A DNA stretch of 64,000 nucleotides from Caecitellus pseudoparvulus (taxonomy: Eukaryota > Bigyra: Bicosoecida). Made by a program: the position numbers and the translations under genes. The notes below the pieces were generated by a model. The model saw only the letters and a program-made list of their open reading frames with translations. It made no database searches and was not told the origin of the DNA. This document shows positions 10,611-20,037 of this stretch, piece after piece (the first letter of the stretch is position 1; each line of letters begins with the position of its first letter). The DNA lies in NCBI GenBank assembly GCA_965644315.1, contig CBFFRQ010000020.1, positions 124,001 to 188,000 on the forward strand, read 5' to 3'.

Positions 10611-12950
10611 ATGATGCACAGCTCGCTCTCCGCACTGCGCCGCAGCAGGTGTGCCATGTGGGGCAGTGCCACTCACATGTCCCGATCACTGGCCTTGCGG
10701 TCGCTGGCCTTGCGCCGTTCTGCTCGTGCGCTGGCAACGTCGGCCGAGTCATCAGTGGCCACGCTGTTTGCGCCAACGCCGGACGATGACAGTCGGGGCC
10801 AGCGCACAGGCACGCCGGTGCCTGCGCCACTGGAGGGCACAGACCCATCCCCCGTCTTTGAAGATGATCTGGACCCCGCAGACGACTTGTTCGTCTCCGA
10901 GCAGGCCCGGCCAGGCACACGATTCCGACTGTCCCCGCGCTTCCTGGCCAAGTACGAGGGCACGAAGCCGCCCTTCGGCTTCAACGGCCTGGGGGAACTG
11001 GTCTTCCTGCGCACTTACTCCCGCGCGCGGCCCGACGGGCAGCTGGAGACGTGGCCCCAAACCGTGGAGCGCGTCGTGAACGGCACGTACAACATGCAGA
11101 AGCGCTGGATCGAGCAGCACGAGCTGGGCTGGAACGCCTGGCGCGCCCAGCGCAGCGCCCAGGAGATGTTCGACCGCATCTTCCACATGAAGTTCCTGCC
11201 GCCGGGGCGGGGCCTGTGGGCCATGGGGTCCCCCATCACGGAGGACCGGCAGCTGTACGCGGCGCTGAACAACTGCGCCTTCGTGTCGACGGAGGCGCTG
11301 CGGGAGAAGAGCCGAGAGGACCCCAGCCGCCCCTTCTGCTTCCTCATGGATGCCGCCATGCTGGGGGTGGGCGTGGGCTTCGACACGGTGGCGGCCACCG
11401 TCCCAGCGCCCCTGGTGGTTAAGGGCCCCAACGCTGCCCTGCCCCCCCTCACGCACGTAGTGGAGGACTCCCGGCAGGGGTGGGTGCAGTCCCTGTCCGT
11501 GCTGCTGAACGCGCACTTCCTGGGCAAGGCCCCCGTGCAGTTCGACTACTCCGACATCCGACCGGCAGGGGCGCCCATCTCGGGCTTCGGCGGCGTGGCG
11601 GCGGGGCCCGCCTGCCTGTCCGCGCTGCACGAAGAAGTGCAGGCGACGCTGCAGGCCAACGCGGGCGCACCCATCTCCGTCACCACCATCGTGGACATCA
11701 TGAACCAAGTGGGCAAGTGCGTCGTGTCGGGGAATGTCCGCCGCACGGCCGAGATCGCCTTCGGCGCGCCTGACTCGGACGAGTTCCTGGACCTCAAGTC
11801 CATGGCGGTGAACCCCCACCGCGCGCCCTGGGCGTGGACCTCCAACAACTCTGTCTTCGCCGAGCTGGGCATGGACTACGCGCCCGCTGCCGCCCGCATC
11901 GCGGAGAATGGCGAGCCTGGCTTTGCCTGGCTGGACAACATGCGCGCGTACGGGCGCATGGGGGACCCCCCCAACAACCTGGACTCCCGGGCCATGGGCG
12001 GCAACCCCTGCCTGGAGCAGACCCTGGAGTCGTATGAGCTGTGCTGCCTGGTGGAGACCTTCCCCAACAACCACGCCGACCTCGCAGACTACAAGCGCAC
12101 CCTCAAGTTCGCCTACCTGTACGCGAAGACCGTCACCCTCGGCCGCACACACTGGCCCCTCACGAACCGCGTGCTGCTGCGCAACCGCCGCATTGGCGCG
12201 TCCATGTCCGGCATCGCGCAGTTCGTCGCCAGCCGGGGCCTGGACGAGCTGGCCACGTGGGCTGACGAGGGCTACACGGCTCTGCAGGAGTATGACCGCA
12301 AGTACTCGGACTGGCTGGCCATCCCGCGCTCCATCAAGACCACCTGCATCAAGCCATCCGGCACGGTGTCCCTCCTGGCAGGGGCGACACCCGGCATGCA
12401 CTACCCCGAGTCTCGATTCTACCTGCGCCGGGTGCGGGTGCCCAACGCTTCCCCCCTCTTGCAGCCCCTTCGCCAAGCTGGATACCACGTGGAGCCCAGC
12501 GTCATGGAGCCAGACACAGCGGTGGTGTCCTTCCCCATCGACGTCGGGGAGGGCGTGCGCACGGCACCAGAGGTATCCATGTGGGAGCAGCTGTCCCTGG
12601 CAGCATTCCTGCAGCGGCACTGGGCCGACAACCAAGTATCCTGCACCGTCACCTTCGACCCTGAACGGGAGGCACATCACATCCCCCACGCGCTGGACTT
12701 CTTCCAGTACCAGCTCAAGGGCGTGTCCTTCCTGCCGCGTGACAACGGCAGCTACCAGCAGATGCCTTACGAGGCCATCTCTCAGCAGCAGTACGAGGAG
12801 GCAGTCGCGCGCATCGCTCAGTCGCCGCCTCTGGACTTTACAGGTGCCACCATGGCACCTAGCCCCGCGCAACAAGCCGTGCCAGACCTGTACTGCGAAG
12901 CAGACAAGTGCGAAGTGCGCCCTGCACCAGTGGTGGAGCCTGAGCGCTGA
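10611..12950 (+). CDS. Adenosylcobalamin-dependent (class II) ribonucleoside-triphosphate reductase
   Basis: Uninterrupted, 779 aa. It converts ribonucleoside triphosphates to deoxyribonucleotides using an AdoCbl-generated thiyl radical, as in the monomeric Lactobacillus leichmannii RTPR family. The active-site cysteine pair and radical cysteine map to NNCAFVST (C222) and NPCLEQTLESYELC (N465, C467, E469, C478). The 11-residue spacing of C467 to C478 equals the family's C408/C419. The C-terminal redox pair is CEADKC (C-x4-C). GKCVVSGNVRRTAEIAFG and KPSGTVSLLAGATPGMHYPES are strong family signatures. The first 45 or so residues are rich in Arg/Ser/Ala without acidic residues (LRRSRCAMW, LRSLALRRSARALATS), like a mitochondrial presequence. 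Such enzymes are sporadic in eukaryotes (known in Euglena and some other protists) and imply use of vitamin B12. Confidence 0.95.
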   Translation: MMHSSLSALRRSRCAMWGSATHMSRSLALRSLALRRSARALATSAESSVATLFAPTPDDDSRGQRTGTPVPAPLEGTDPSPVFEDDLDPADDLFVSEQARPGTRFRLSPRFLAKYEGTKPPFGFNGLGELVFLRTYSRARPDGQLETWPQTVERVVNGTYNMQKRWIEQHELGWNAWRAQRSAQEMFDRIFHMKFLPPGRGLWAMGSPITEDRQLYAALNNCAFVSTEALREKSREDPSRPFCFLMDAAMLGVGVGFDTVAATVPAPLVVKGPNAALPPLTHVVEDSRQGWVQSLSVLLNAHFLGKAPVQFDYSDIRPAGAPISGFGGVAAGPACLSALHEEVQATLQANAGAPISVTTIVDIMNQVGKCVVSGNVRRTAEIAFGAPDSDEFLDLKSMAVNPHRAPWAWTSNNSVFAELGMDYAPAAARIAENGEPGFAWLDNMRAYGRMGDPPNNLDSRAMGGNPCLEQTLESYELCCLVETFPNNHADLADYKRTLKFAYLYAKTVTLGRTHWPLTNRVLLRNRRIGASMSGIAQFVASRGLDELATWADEGYTALQEYDRKYSDWLAIPRSIKTTCIKPSGTVSLLAGATPGMHYPESRFYLRRVRVPNASPLLQPLRQAGYHVEPSVMEPDTAVVSFPIDVGEGVRTAPEVSMWEQLSLAAFLQRHWADNQVSCTVTFDPEREAHHIPHALDFFQYQLKGVSFLPRDNGSYQQMPYEAISQQQYEEAVARIAQSPPLDFTGATMAPSPAQQAVPDLYCEADKCEVRPAPVVEPER

Positions 12951-13131
12951 CAGCGCTCTGGTAGCTGCACCGGCTTGCACTTGCAGCGAGTCGTGCGCCA
13001 CTGGCATCGTGTCCCGCCGCCGCCCAAGCAATGCGAAGGTGGGCGGCAATTCACAACCTCACACGCTCACTCGTGCGCCTGCCTGTGAGGCGTGCTGCAA
13101 TTCACGTCGGAGCCACAGGCCCCCAGCGACC

Positions 13132-16100
13132 ATGGCTTTGCGCAGAGCTGCAGGGCAGGTTCTCCTGCTCGTCGCTGCTGCAGTTCTGTACAGCAGAGCA
13201 GCAGCCCTGCAGCCGGGCCGCTTACTGCAAGGCTCCGCAGCGCGCGGAATCAGCCTCAGCAGCAGCAGTGTGACTCTGCAGCACACAAAGGGGCTTACAG
13301 GCACGTCAGTCCAGGTCGACGTGGCGTCAGAGTTGGAATGGCAGCTGAACACTGCCACGCTGCCGGCGTGCCTGGTCGCGCAGCGACACAGCGCGAGCGC
13401 TTCCCACTTTACCGTGACGCCTCGGGACGCTGAGGCTTGCGAGGATGGCTGGTACAACACATCCATTGTTGTGCAGGCTGCCTCCAACGCCTCCAGCTGG
13501 GTGCCCCTCTCTGTGCAGCTGCACTACGCAACGGCGCGACTGTTGGCATCGCCCTCCGCTGCTTCAGCCAGCATTGTCCCCAACGAGCCTCGAGGCCTGC
13601 TCAGCCTTCGTGTGACGCTGGTGAACGCCGGCTCGGCTACTGCAGACTTCTCCTTCTCCCTCCTGCCTGAACCTCCTGCCTGCCCCGCCGCTGCGTCGCC
13701 CAGCTCCCAAGGGGCACTGGTGTTGCCTGCTTCCGCAGCTGCCGCAACTGGCAGCGACAGCCTGGCACCTGGTGCTTCCACCACCCTGGACATCCCCGTG
13801 AACACCAGCCAGTTGCTTGGGCCACCAGGGGCTGTTTGGGTGACTCACTTGCATGTGCTGGGCAGTACTGCTGTGGAAGCTCTGGGGTCGGCGGCGTGCA
13901 CACCAAGCGTTGGCGCTGCCACTGCTCTGGCTGTGCCCATCACTGTGCGCCTGGGGCGCCTCGACCCCTGCCCATCCAGCGTGGAGATGTGGGGCAGTCC
14001 TGGCGACTTGGTGCTGCAGCAGGTGGGGGTGGGGCTACTGGGCCCGACGCTGACAGGCACCACCCTGTCGGCAGCAGTACAAGGCGGCAGCACAGCTCCA
14101 TGGCTCAGTGTGCGCTATGATTCGCCACCCAGTGGCGCAGTGGGCACTCAGCAGGTGCTTCTTTTTGCCAACGTGTCCAAGTCCTTCTTCCCTGCCGGCC
14201 CTGGCCAGTACCGCGCCTCTGTGCGCCTGGTGAGCCAGCACCCCTGCTCTGGGCCTGCGCCACCCACCTGCACAGTGACTGAAGGCTTCACCGTGCCTGT
14301 GACACTGCACGTGCAGGCAGGCGGTGTGGATGCCTCGCAGAGTGTCTTTCAGGTGCACACTCCGGCTGCCCCTGCGGGGGGGCTGGCCACAGGCTCCGTC
14401 ACGCTGCGGGATGCCTTTGGCGACCTGGCCGCTAACCCCGCTGCGGCAGCTCTTCGCGGCCAAGCCCTGTTGCAGACCTTCCTGTCCGACTTGGAGGAGT
14501 GGAGCTCCTTGTCTGCTTTGAGCAGCAGCCAGGCGCTGGCGGCCCGACTCAGCGGCGTGGCGCAGCCCTTGACCCCGGTTGACCGTGCCACGGCCCGGGA
14601 CGCTGCTCGCGCCATTGCGGCCGCCATGGGCCAAGGTGCCGGGCTGCAAACGGTGCCAGCGTCCGCGCAGCACCACCTTGTCTTGCGCACGCCTCGCGTG
14701 GAGGGCATGCTGCTGTATGAAGTGCATGTGGGCGATGACCCTCTCCCTGGAGGCCGCCGGGACACCCAGCAGCCATTGCTGACCCGGGAGTGCCAGCCCC
14801 AAGCTGGCCTGCGCCCCGCTTCCAGTGGCTATGGGTGCCTCTGTCAGCCAGGTTTTGAAGTGAATGTCACGGCCTCCTTGGCGGCTGGCTGGCACCACGC
14901 CGCCGATCCGTTTGTCGATGCAGGGGACGCGGCGGTGGTCGCCCAGCCCCCCGCCTCAGGCCTGTCCCTTCTGGATGTGCTGTCCGCAGCCAACCCCTGC
15001 ACACCATGCCCTGCAGGCACATACCGATCAGGCCATGGGGCCCCGGGACGGTGGAACGGCTCCCTCGCCCTCAGCGGCATGCTGTGTGCCCCGTGTCCCA
15101 ACGGCACCTTTTCAGGGCCAGGGGCGACTGGCTGCGAACCTTGTCCACCCCAGGGCGCTCGGTGCGACTCTGGGATCCTGGAGTTGTACAGTGGATACTG
15201 GACCCCGCCTGGCGCCATCTCCACCAACTCAACCATCGTCAAGTGCCTCACCTTCGATGATTGTCTGCCCCTGCCAGAGCAGGCCAGCGAGTCTGTGGCA
15301 GTGTCACGCCGACTGCAGGCCGTCGACCAGCCTGCCCCTGCCTCCAACATGCAGTGCCGTGAGCTGCACACGGGCATTATGTGTCGGTCCTGCACCCTGG
15401 ACACCACCGTGGCGTTCGGGCAGTGTCTGCAGTGCCCCGCCTCGCCAGTCCTGGTGTGGCTGTACATCGCTGGCGCCCTGGCATTGCTCTTTGCCGTCCC
15501 AGCCGCTGCAGTGCTGCTGGAGTGCCACCATGCTCCTTGTGGTTGTGGCCCAGCAAGGGGGCAGGCAGCTGACCGTGCCGCGTGGGCCAAGGCTGCCGCC
15601 GCCGCGGAAGCTGCCATGCGGGAAGCTAAGCGAGCCCGCCGGCAGAAGGCAAAGGAGGGACGCAAGGGGCACCGCGAGCGAGACGCCGACGCAGAGTTGA
15701 CAGACGAGGAGAGCAGCGAAGAGGAAAGCGTCGTGGGGGCCGCCGCTTCGCCAAGGCCCGGTCAAGGAAGCTTCCGAGCCAGGGATGGCCTGGGTGGCAC
15801 GAGGTCTGGGCGTCGCTCGTTGCGGCGCACGACGGTGATTGAGCGCGCCAAAGCGTCCAAGCCGCGGGGCTGCACAGGCTGCCTGCGCTCCGTCCCGCGA
15901 GCGGTGCTGTGCTGCAGGTACGGCGCCAGGGACGAGGAGGCGGAAGGGGAGGGCTGCCTGCTATGCCGTCCCTGCTGCGGCCGAGTCGCCTGTCGCAGAC
16001 TGGGGGACGACCTGGTGTCTGGGCGGCACTTCCTGGCCGTGGGGCCCCGCAACCACACGACGTACTACAGCCACACGGCTGGCCAGGTGGATGACGTGCT

Positions 16101-18423
16101 CACGCAGCTGCGCCTGCTGTGGCAGTGGCTGTCCGGGGCGCTGCTGCTCATCACAGTGGTGGACGTGGCGGCGCCCGTGGCAGTGGCGCGAGCTGCCTCC
16201 TTGGCATCCGGACTCCTGGATGCACTGGCCGTGTCTGTGTCGCCCCAGGTCTGGCCCTGGGCGTGTGTCCTGGACGAAGGATTGCAGGGCCAGCTGGGCC
16301 AGCCTCTCCCAGCTGCCGCAGGGAATGCCAGCGTGCCGGTGGAGGCATGGGCCGACACGTACACATCCATCCAAACCAGCTTTGCAGCCCCCCTCGTCTT
16401 TGCCTGCGTCGTCGGGGGCCTCTCCCTCCTCACCTGCCTCCTGGGCACTGCCAGCGTGGCGGCGCATGTGCAGACGATGCTACGCGTGGCTGTGTGGATG
16501 TCCCCCTCCGGTCCGCAGGCCATCATCGACGCTCGCCGGGTGGCGCCCTCCGGCACCTGCTCACTCCCCTGCTGCGCCCGTGATGTGCCGGGAAATCAGC
16601 CGTCGCACTCGTCACAGAAGGAGTCTGCTGGAAGCCGGGCCAACCCCCACGCTGGTGGGCCCATGAAGCGATCAGATGAGATCCCAGAGCTGTGTGACAC
16701 GGAAGCCACCCCACCTGCCCCCCGCGCCTCGCCAAGGCTGCTGTGCACTCACCTTTTCCGCCTGCCGGCAGCGCCCAACGCGCTGGTGCTGGGGCTCCTA
16801 TCTATGCTGGTGGTGGCGGCACCTGCCTTGCGCGGCTTAACCGTGACAGCGACCACCCTGCCCAACCCCATCCAAGGCGCAGAGCACTTGCAGTACGCCA
16901 CCGAGCTGCGAGTGCAGGACTCTGAGCGTGCGCCGGTGCTGGCTTTTGCCACCGCCATGGTGGTCCTTCTCTTCGGCCTCCTGCCACTTGGCGTGTACGT
17001 GGCACTGTACCGTGCTCACACCATTCTCTCACGGTCACGCTACCGCCTGCACGGGCCCCACGCGCAGTTTCAGACCGCGTGGGATGCTCTGCACGCGCCG
17101 CCCCCCTCAGTGCCCTTGCGCAGCCACCGGCGCCTGACACCAGGCAACCGCTTGGAGACGACCGTGGAGCCGGAGTGGGGCGACGTCAAGCCAAACTCCG
17201 TCTGGCGCCGCCCACCCCTGCCTGCCATCCCTGCTGCCTCGTGGTACCACGTCGCGTACGTGGCGTCACCCGTCGCAGCGGGGCTGCATGAGGCCACCAG
17301 CATCACCTGGGAGCGGTACGCGTCCTCCACTCGCGGAGGTCGCAGTGGGCCCACCGTGGGGGATGGTGGCGGGGATGGCCACGCCTGGTCCATGCAGCGT
17401 GCGGGGCGCCTGCACAGATCCCTGCGTGCCCCGCGTTATTGGTGGCTGCTGCTGGAGGCACTGCGCCCTGTGCTGCTTGCAAGTGTAGGCACCGTGCGTG
17501 ACGCACAAGACAAGCTGCTGTCCCTGTGCATGCTGTGCCTCTTCTTCCTCGCCCTGCACGTGGGTGTGTGGCCATACGCCACCACACGGCAGAACCTGCT
17601 GGGCTCGTGGCACCTCGCCACTTGGCTGCTGCTGTGCATGGCGCTGCAGTACACCAACGCACGGGACCTGCAGGAGTCCGTGCTCTCCCTGGCTCGGGGT
17701 GGCACAGGGCAGATGGAGGCAGCTTCAGGCACCAGTGAAGACGATTCTCTGAGCCGCGACACCACCATCTCCATCCTGGCGTTCGTCACTGTGGTGCTGT
17801 CAGGGGTTGTCACGGGCGTTGCGCTGCTTGTGGCGGTCGTGCGCCTCACGTGCTGGCGCTGTGTGCGGTGGCAGTACCAGTGGAGCATCACCCCTGGCAA
17901 TGGCCGAGGCAGTCCAGGGCACATCCTCTTCCGGCTGCTGTGCTTCGGACTGTCAGAACCCCTGCGGATGCGGTACCCGCCCACCCTGCAGCAGACGCGC
18001 GCAGCGTTCAACCGGGCAGCTGCCAAGGGAGCCGATGGCGCTGCCGGCGCAGATACCAGCCCCTCACTGCCCAGCCGGGCGCCTTCCGTGGCAGTGACAC
18101 CTGCAAAGGCAGCACCAGGTGCCTCGGGTTCGGCCGCTGGCGCAGCTGCCGGCGCGGACTTCCCCGACTTGGAGGAAAAGTCTGTGCGGAACCCCCTGGC
18201 CGGCCTGGACGCATTGGACAGTTCCCCCCCACCGCCTAATCGCCCCATCATGCCTCTCGTCGCACCTCGCCCCGTGGGTGGCCCTGTCGCCGTCGGCGCT
18301 CGTGTGCCTCGCAGCGGCCCACCTCCCATTGGCTCTCGCCTGCGTCCAGGGCAGGGGGGGGACGGCGACCGTGCCGCGCGTACCCGGCGCATGTCCGTCA
18401 TGGCTGACGACCGGGACGAGTGA
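13132..18423 (+). CDS. Large multi-spanning receptor-like protein: signal peptide, Ig-like ectodomain, Cys-rich GCC2/GCC3-type module, about nine TM helices
   Basis: Single exon, 1,763 aa from ATG 13132 (MALRRAAGQVLLLVAAAVLY, a signal peptide). The frame runs open upstream over the reductase gene, but that part is a shadow. Residues 40-600 are Ser/Thr/Val-rich beta-sandwich-like sequence with N-glycosylation sites (TLVNAGSATADFSFSL resembles ASH/BACON-type Ig folds). Residues about 620-767 are Cys-rich (TPCPAGTYRSG, CAPCPNGTFSGPGATGCEPC), like the GCC2/GCC3 or TNFR-like modules of protist receptors. Hydrophobic helices follow near 772-797, 993-1028, 1087-1117, 1217-1240, 1268-1291, 1435-1455, 1462-1483, 1490-1510 and 1547-1573. 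A basic/acidic cytoplasmic loop (about 800-990) contains a second Cys cluster. The tail is Pro/Ala-rich. I recognise no named family; a sensory or adhesion role is inference. Confidence 0.8.
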   Translation: MALRRAAGQVLLLVAAAVLYSRAAALQPGRLLQGSAARGISLSSSSVTLQHTKGLTGTSVQVDVASELEWQLNTATLPACLVAQRHSASASHFTVTPRDAEACEDGWYNTSIVVQAASNASSWVPLSVQLHYATARLLASPSAASASIVPNEPRGLLSLRVTLVNAGSATADFSFSLLPEPPACPAAASPSSQGALVLPASAAAATGSDSLAPGASTTLDIPVNTSQLLGPPGAVWVTHLHVLGSTAVEALGSAACTPSVGAATALAVPITVRLGRLDPCPSSVEMWGSPGDLVLQQVGVGLLGPTLTGTTLSAAVQGGSTAPWLSVRYDSPPSGAVGTQQVLLFANVSKSFFPAGPGQYRASVRLVSQHPCSGPAPPTCTVTEGFTVPVTLHVQAGGVDASQSVFQVHTPAAPAGGLATGSVTLRDAFGDLAANPAAAALRGQALLQTFLSDLEEWSSLSALSSSQALAARLSGVAQPLTPVDRATARDAARAIAAAMGQGAGLQTVPASAQHHLVLRTPRVEGMLLYEVHVGDDPLPGGRRDTQQPLLTRECQPQAGLRPASSGYGCLCQPGFEVNVTASLAAGWHHAADPFVDAGDAAVVAQPPASGLSLLDVLSAANPCTPCPAGTYRSGHGAPGRWNGSLALSGMLCAPCPNGTFSGPGATGCEPCPPQGARCDSGILELYSGYWTPPGAISTNSTIVKCLTFDDCLPLPEQASESVAVSRRLQAVDQPAPASNMQCRELHTGIMCRSCTLDTTVAFGQCLQCPASPVLVWLYIAGALALLFAVPAAAVLLECHHAPCGCGPARGQAADRAAWAKAAAAAEAAMREAKRARRQKAKEGRKGHRERDADAELTDEESSEEESVVGAAASPRPGQGSFRARDGLGGTRSGRRSLRRTTVIERAKASKPRGCTGCLRSVPRAVLCCRYGARDEEAEGEGCLLCRPCCGRVACRRLGDDLVSGRHFLAVGPRNHTTYYSHTAGQVDDVLTQLRLLWQWLSGALLLITVVDVAAPVAVARAASLASGLLDALAVSVSPQVWPWACVLDEGLQGQLGQPLPAAAGNASVPVEAWADTYTSIQTSFAAPLVFACVVGGLSLLTCLLGTASVAAHVQTMLRVAVWMSPSGPQAIIDARRVAPSGTCSLPCCARDVPGNQPSHSSQKESAGSRANPHAGGPMKRSDEIPELCDTEATPPAPRASPRLLCTHLFRLPAAPNALVLGLLSMLVVAAPALRGLTVTATTLPNPIQGAEHLQYATELRVQDSERAPVLAFATAMVVLLFGLLPLGVYVALYRAHTILSRSRYRLHGPHAQFQTAWDALHAPPPSVPLRSHRRLTPGNRLETTVEPEWGDVKPNSVWRRPPLPAIPAASWYHVAYVASPVAAGLHEATSITWERYASSTRGGRSGPTVGDGGGDGHAWSMQRAGRLHRSLRAPRYWWLLLEALRPVLLASVGTVRDAQDKLLSLCMLCLFFLALHVGVWPYATTRQNLLGSWHLATWLLLCMALQYTNARDLQESVLSLARGGTGQMEAASGTSEDDSLSRDTTISILAFVTVVLSGVVTGVALLVAVVRLTCWRCVRWQYQWSITPGNGRGSPGHILFRLLCFGLSEPLRMRYPPTLQQTRAAFNRAAAKGADGAAGADTSPSLPSRAPSVAVTPAKAAPGASGSAAGAAAGADFPDLEEKSVRNPLAGLDALDSSPPPPNRPIMPLVAPRPVGGPVAVGARVPRSGPPPIGSRLRPGQGGDGDRAARTRRMSVMADDRDE

Positions 18424-18604
18424 GGCGGTACAGCAGCGCCGTGGCTCGCTGAGTGGCGACTTGAAACCTCGTGGACATCGTGCACCGTGTTGTGTGTGTG
18501 TGTGGGAGGGGTCAGGCGGTCTCCTGGTCTGGCAGTGCCACGCCCGGAGCCCCTGCCCCCTCTCTTGACTGAATGTATTTCGGCTTTGCACGCGGTCACC
18601 ACCA

Positions 18605-19961
18605 TCACGACGCTGCGATGGCTGCTGCCACGTCTGCAGCGCTCCGCTGGGCGGGGGAGTCAAGCTCACTCCCGGGCGCCGACAAGGCCCGACGCTTGGT
18701 CGTCCCGGGGGTCATGCTCGGAGTGGCCCCCGACACACCCCCCGGCGCAACCCGCGCTCCATCAGTGACATCCTGCACAAAGCTGGCCACCACCTTCAAG
18801 CCCCGCCGCCTGGTAAACGTGGACCGCCTGCGCTTGACCCCCCTTGGCCCTGCCCCTGGCGTGAAGAAGGCAGACAGCTTGGTCGTCCCGGCTGACGCAG
18901 CTGCTGCGGGATCATCCTCCTCCGCCTCCCACACAACACGAGTGCCCTTCTCTTCCAGCAGCGCCGCAGTTGTCGACCAGCTGTACCGGATGGACGCATC
19001 GAATCCAAACAGGGGTTCCAGAGCTGACGCCAGCCATGCCTTCGTGGTGGCATCAGATGGATACCCTGACCCCATTGGTTGGCCCGCTGCCGCATGGGCA
19101 TGGCGGGCCGCAGCAGCAGCCTGGTACGCCTCCTGCAGCACCTGCATGCCAGCATCGCGGGTGACCTTGGCGCAGATGGATGCCGCAGACACCACTTTGA
19201 ACGTCGAGTCAGCCTTCTTCTCTACCGTGAACTGGATGCGGCTGTTGAAGGCGGCAGTGAGCTTTGCCTGGTAGCGGCCAGGGTCTCCCACGGTGTCCAC
19301 GTACACGTGTGTCACATGGCACCCGGCGTCCAAGGCGGCCTGCACCAGCTGCATGGCCGCGTCGTGCGACTGCGCATTCAAGCTGTATGGGTGTCTGCGC
19401 AGCATGCAGGCAGAGATCTCGGCCGCAGAGATGGACTTCAGAATGTACCCCACTCGTCCACACGCCTTCAGGCCCTTGAAGAGCCCTGCGCGCTTCTCTG
19501 CAGAGAGCGCCTTTGAATCTGCGACGGGCGAGAGGAATGTGAGTGTGCGCTGGGCATTTGAGTGCACGCTCTCGACATGAGCTCGGGAATGCGTGCTCAA
19601 TCCAGCCGAACGCACCATCAAACCCCATTGCAGAGGTAGCTTCGTCTTCTTCCAGCGGCCAGAAAGCAGCACCGTACACCATGGGCCCTGCAGGGCGACG
19701 AGGGGTAGAAGCGATGAGGGCGGTTCAAATTCCGCGTCCAGACGCCAGCACGCCGTACCGATCACTGGCCCCCGCCCAGCTTCGTCAATGCCCATGATGA
19801 CTGCGCAGACAAAAAGCAGTGTACAGAATTCATCTCGCGCACCTGCCATCCACTCGCTGTAGCCCATGCTCACCTGGCTTGCCAGCCGTGCACGATTCGG
19901 GAACTGGGCTGTGCTCCCAGTACGTCTGCAGCACATCGTGCTGCCCAATGATGTCAGCCAT
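18605..19961 (-). CDS. RNASEH2A: Ribonuclease H2 catalytic subunit A
   Basis: Four exons: 19874-19961, 19759-19800 (42 bp), 19616-19687 (72 bp) and 18605-19518, with introns of 73, 71 and 97 bp; 371 aa. It hydrolyses RNA in RNA-DNA hybrids and removes single ribonucleotides from DNA; substrates include ribonucleotides left by replication. Splicing restores [20 protein letters not shown] with the catalytic D35/E36, then MGFDDSKALSAEKRAG with the third carboxylate (D68) in DSK. HVYVDTVGDPGRYQ supplies the next aspartates. VEKKADSTFKVVSAASICAKV is the family's DNA-contacting region. The C-terminal 70 or so residues are basic and Pro/Ser/Ala-rich and may include a PIP-box-like TTKLSAFFTP. The 5' ATG at 19961 (MADIIGQHD) gives an N-terminus of normal length. 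It lies 76 bp downstream of NAA15 on the same strand. Confidence 0.93.
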
Positions 19962-20037
19962 GGCAGGCGGCCAGGGAAGCAAGCACGCGCCGTTCCCCGC
20001 TCTTCCATGCATTGGGGGGCATTTTGCCATGGCGCCC

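Noticed and set aside
10752-13049. 765-codon minus-strand open frame
   Set aside because: Exactly antisense to the ribonucleotide reductase gene, low complexity and unrelated to any family; a shadow.
11908-13131. Upstream extension of the 1,763-aa receptor frame over the reductase gene
   Set aside because: It overlaps the well-supported reductase in another frame and reads as nonsense (Ser/Pro/Arg-rich). The ATG at 13132 begins a clean signal peptide.
19715-19745. tRNA-like B box GGTTCAAATTCC
   Set aside because: No paired A box, acceptor stem or cloverleaf around it; it lies in an intron of RNase H2A.
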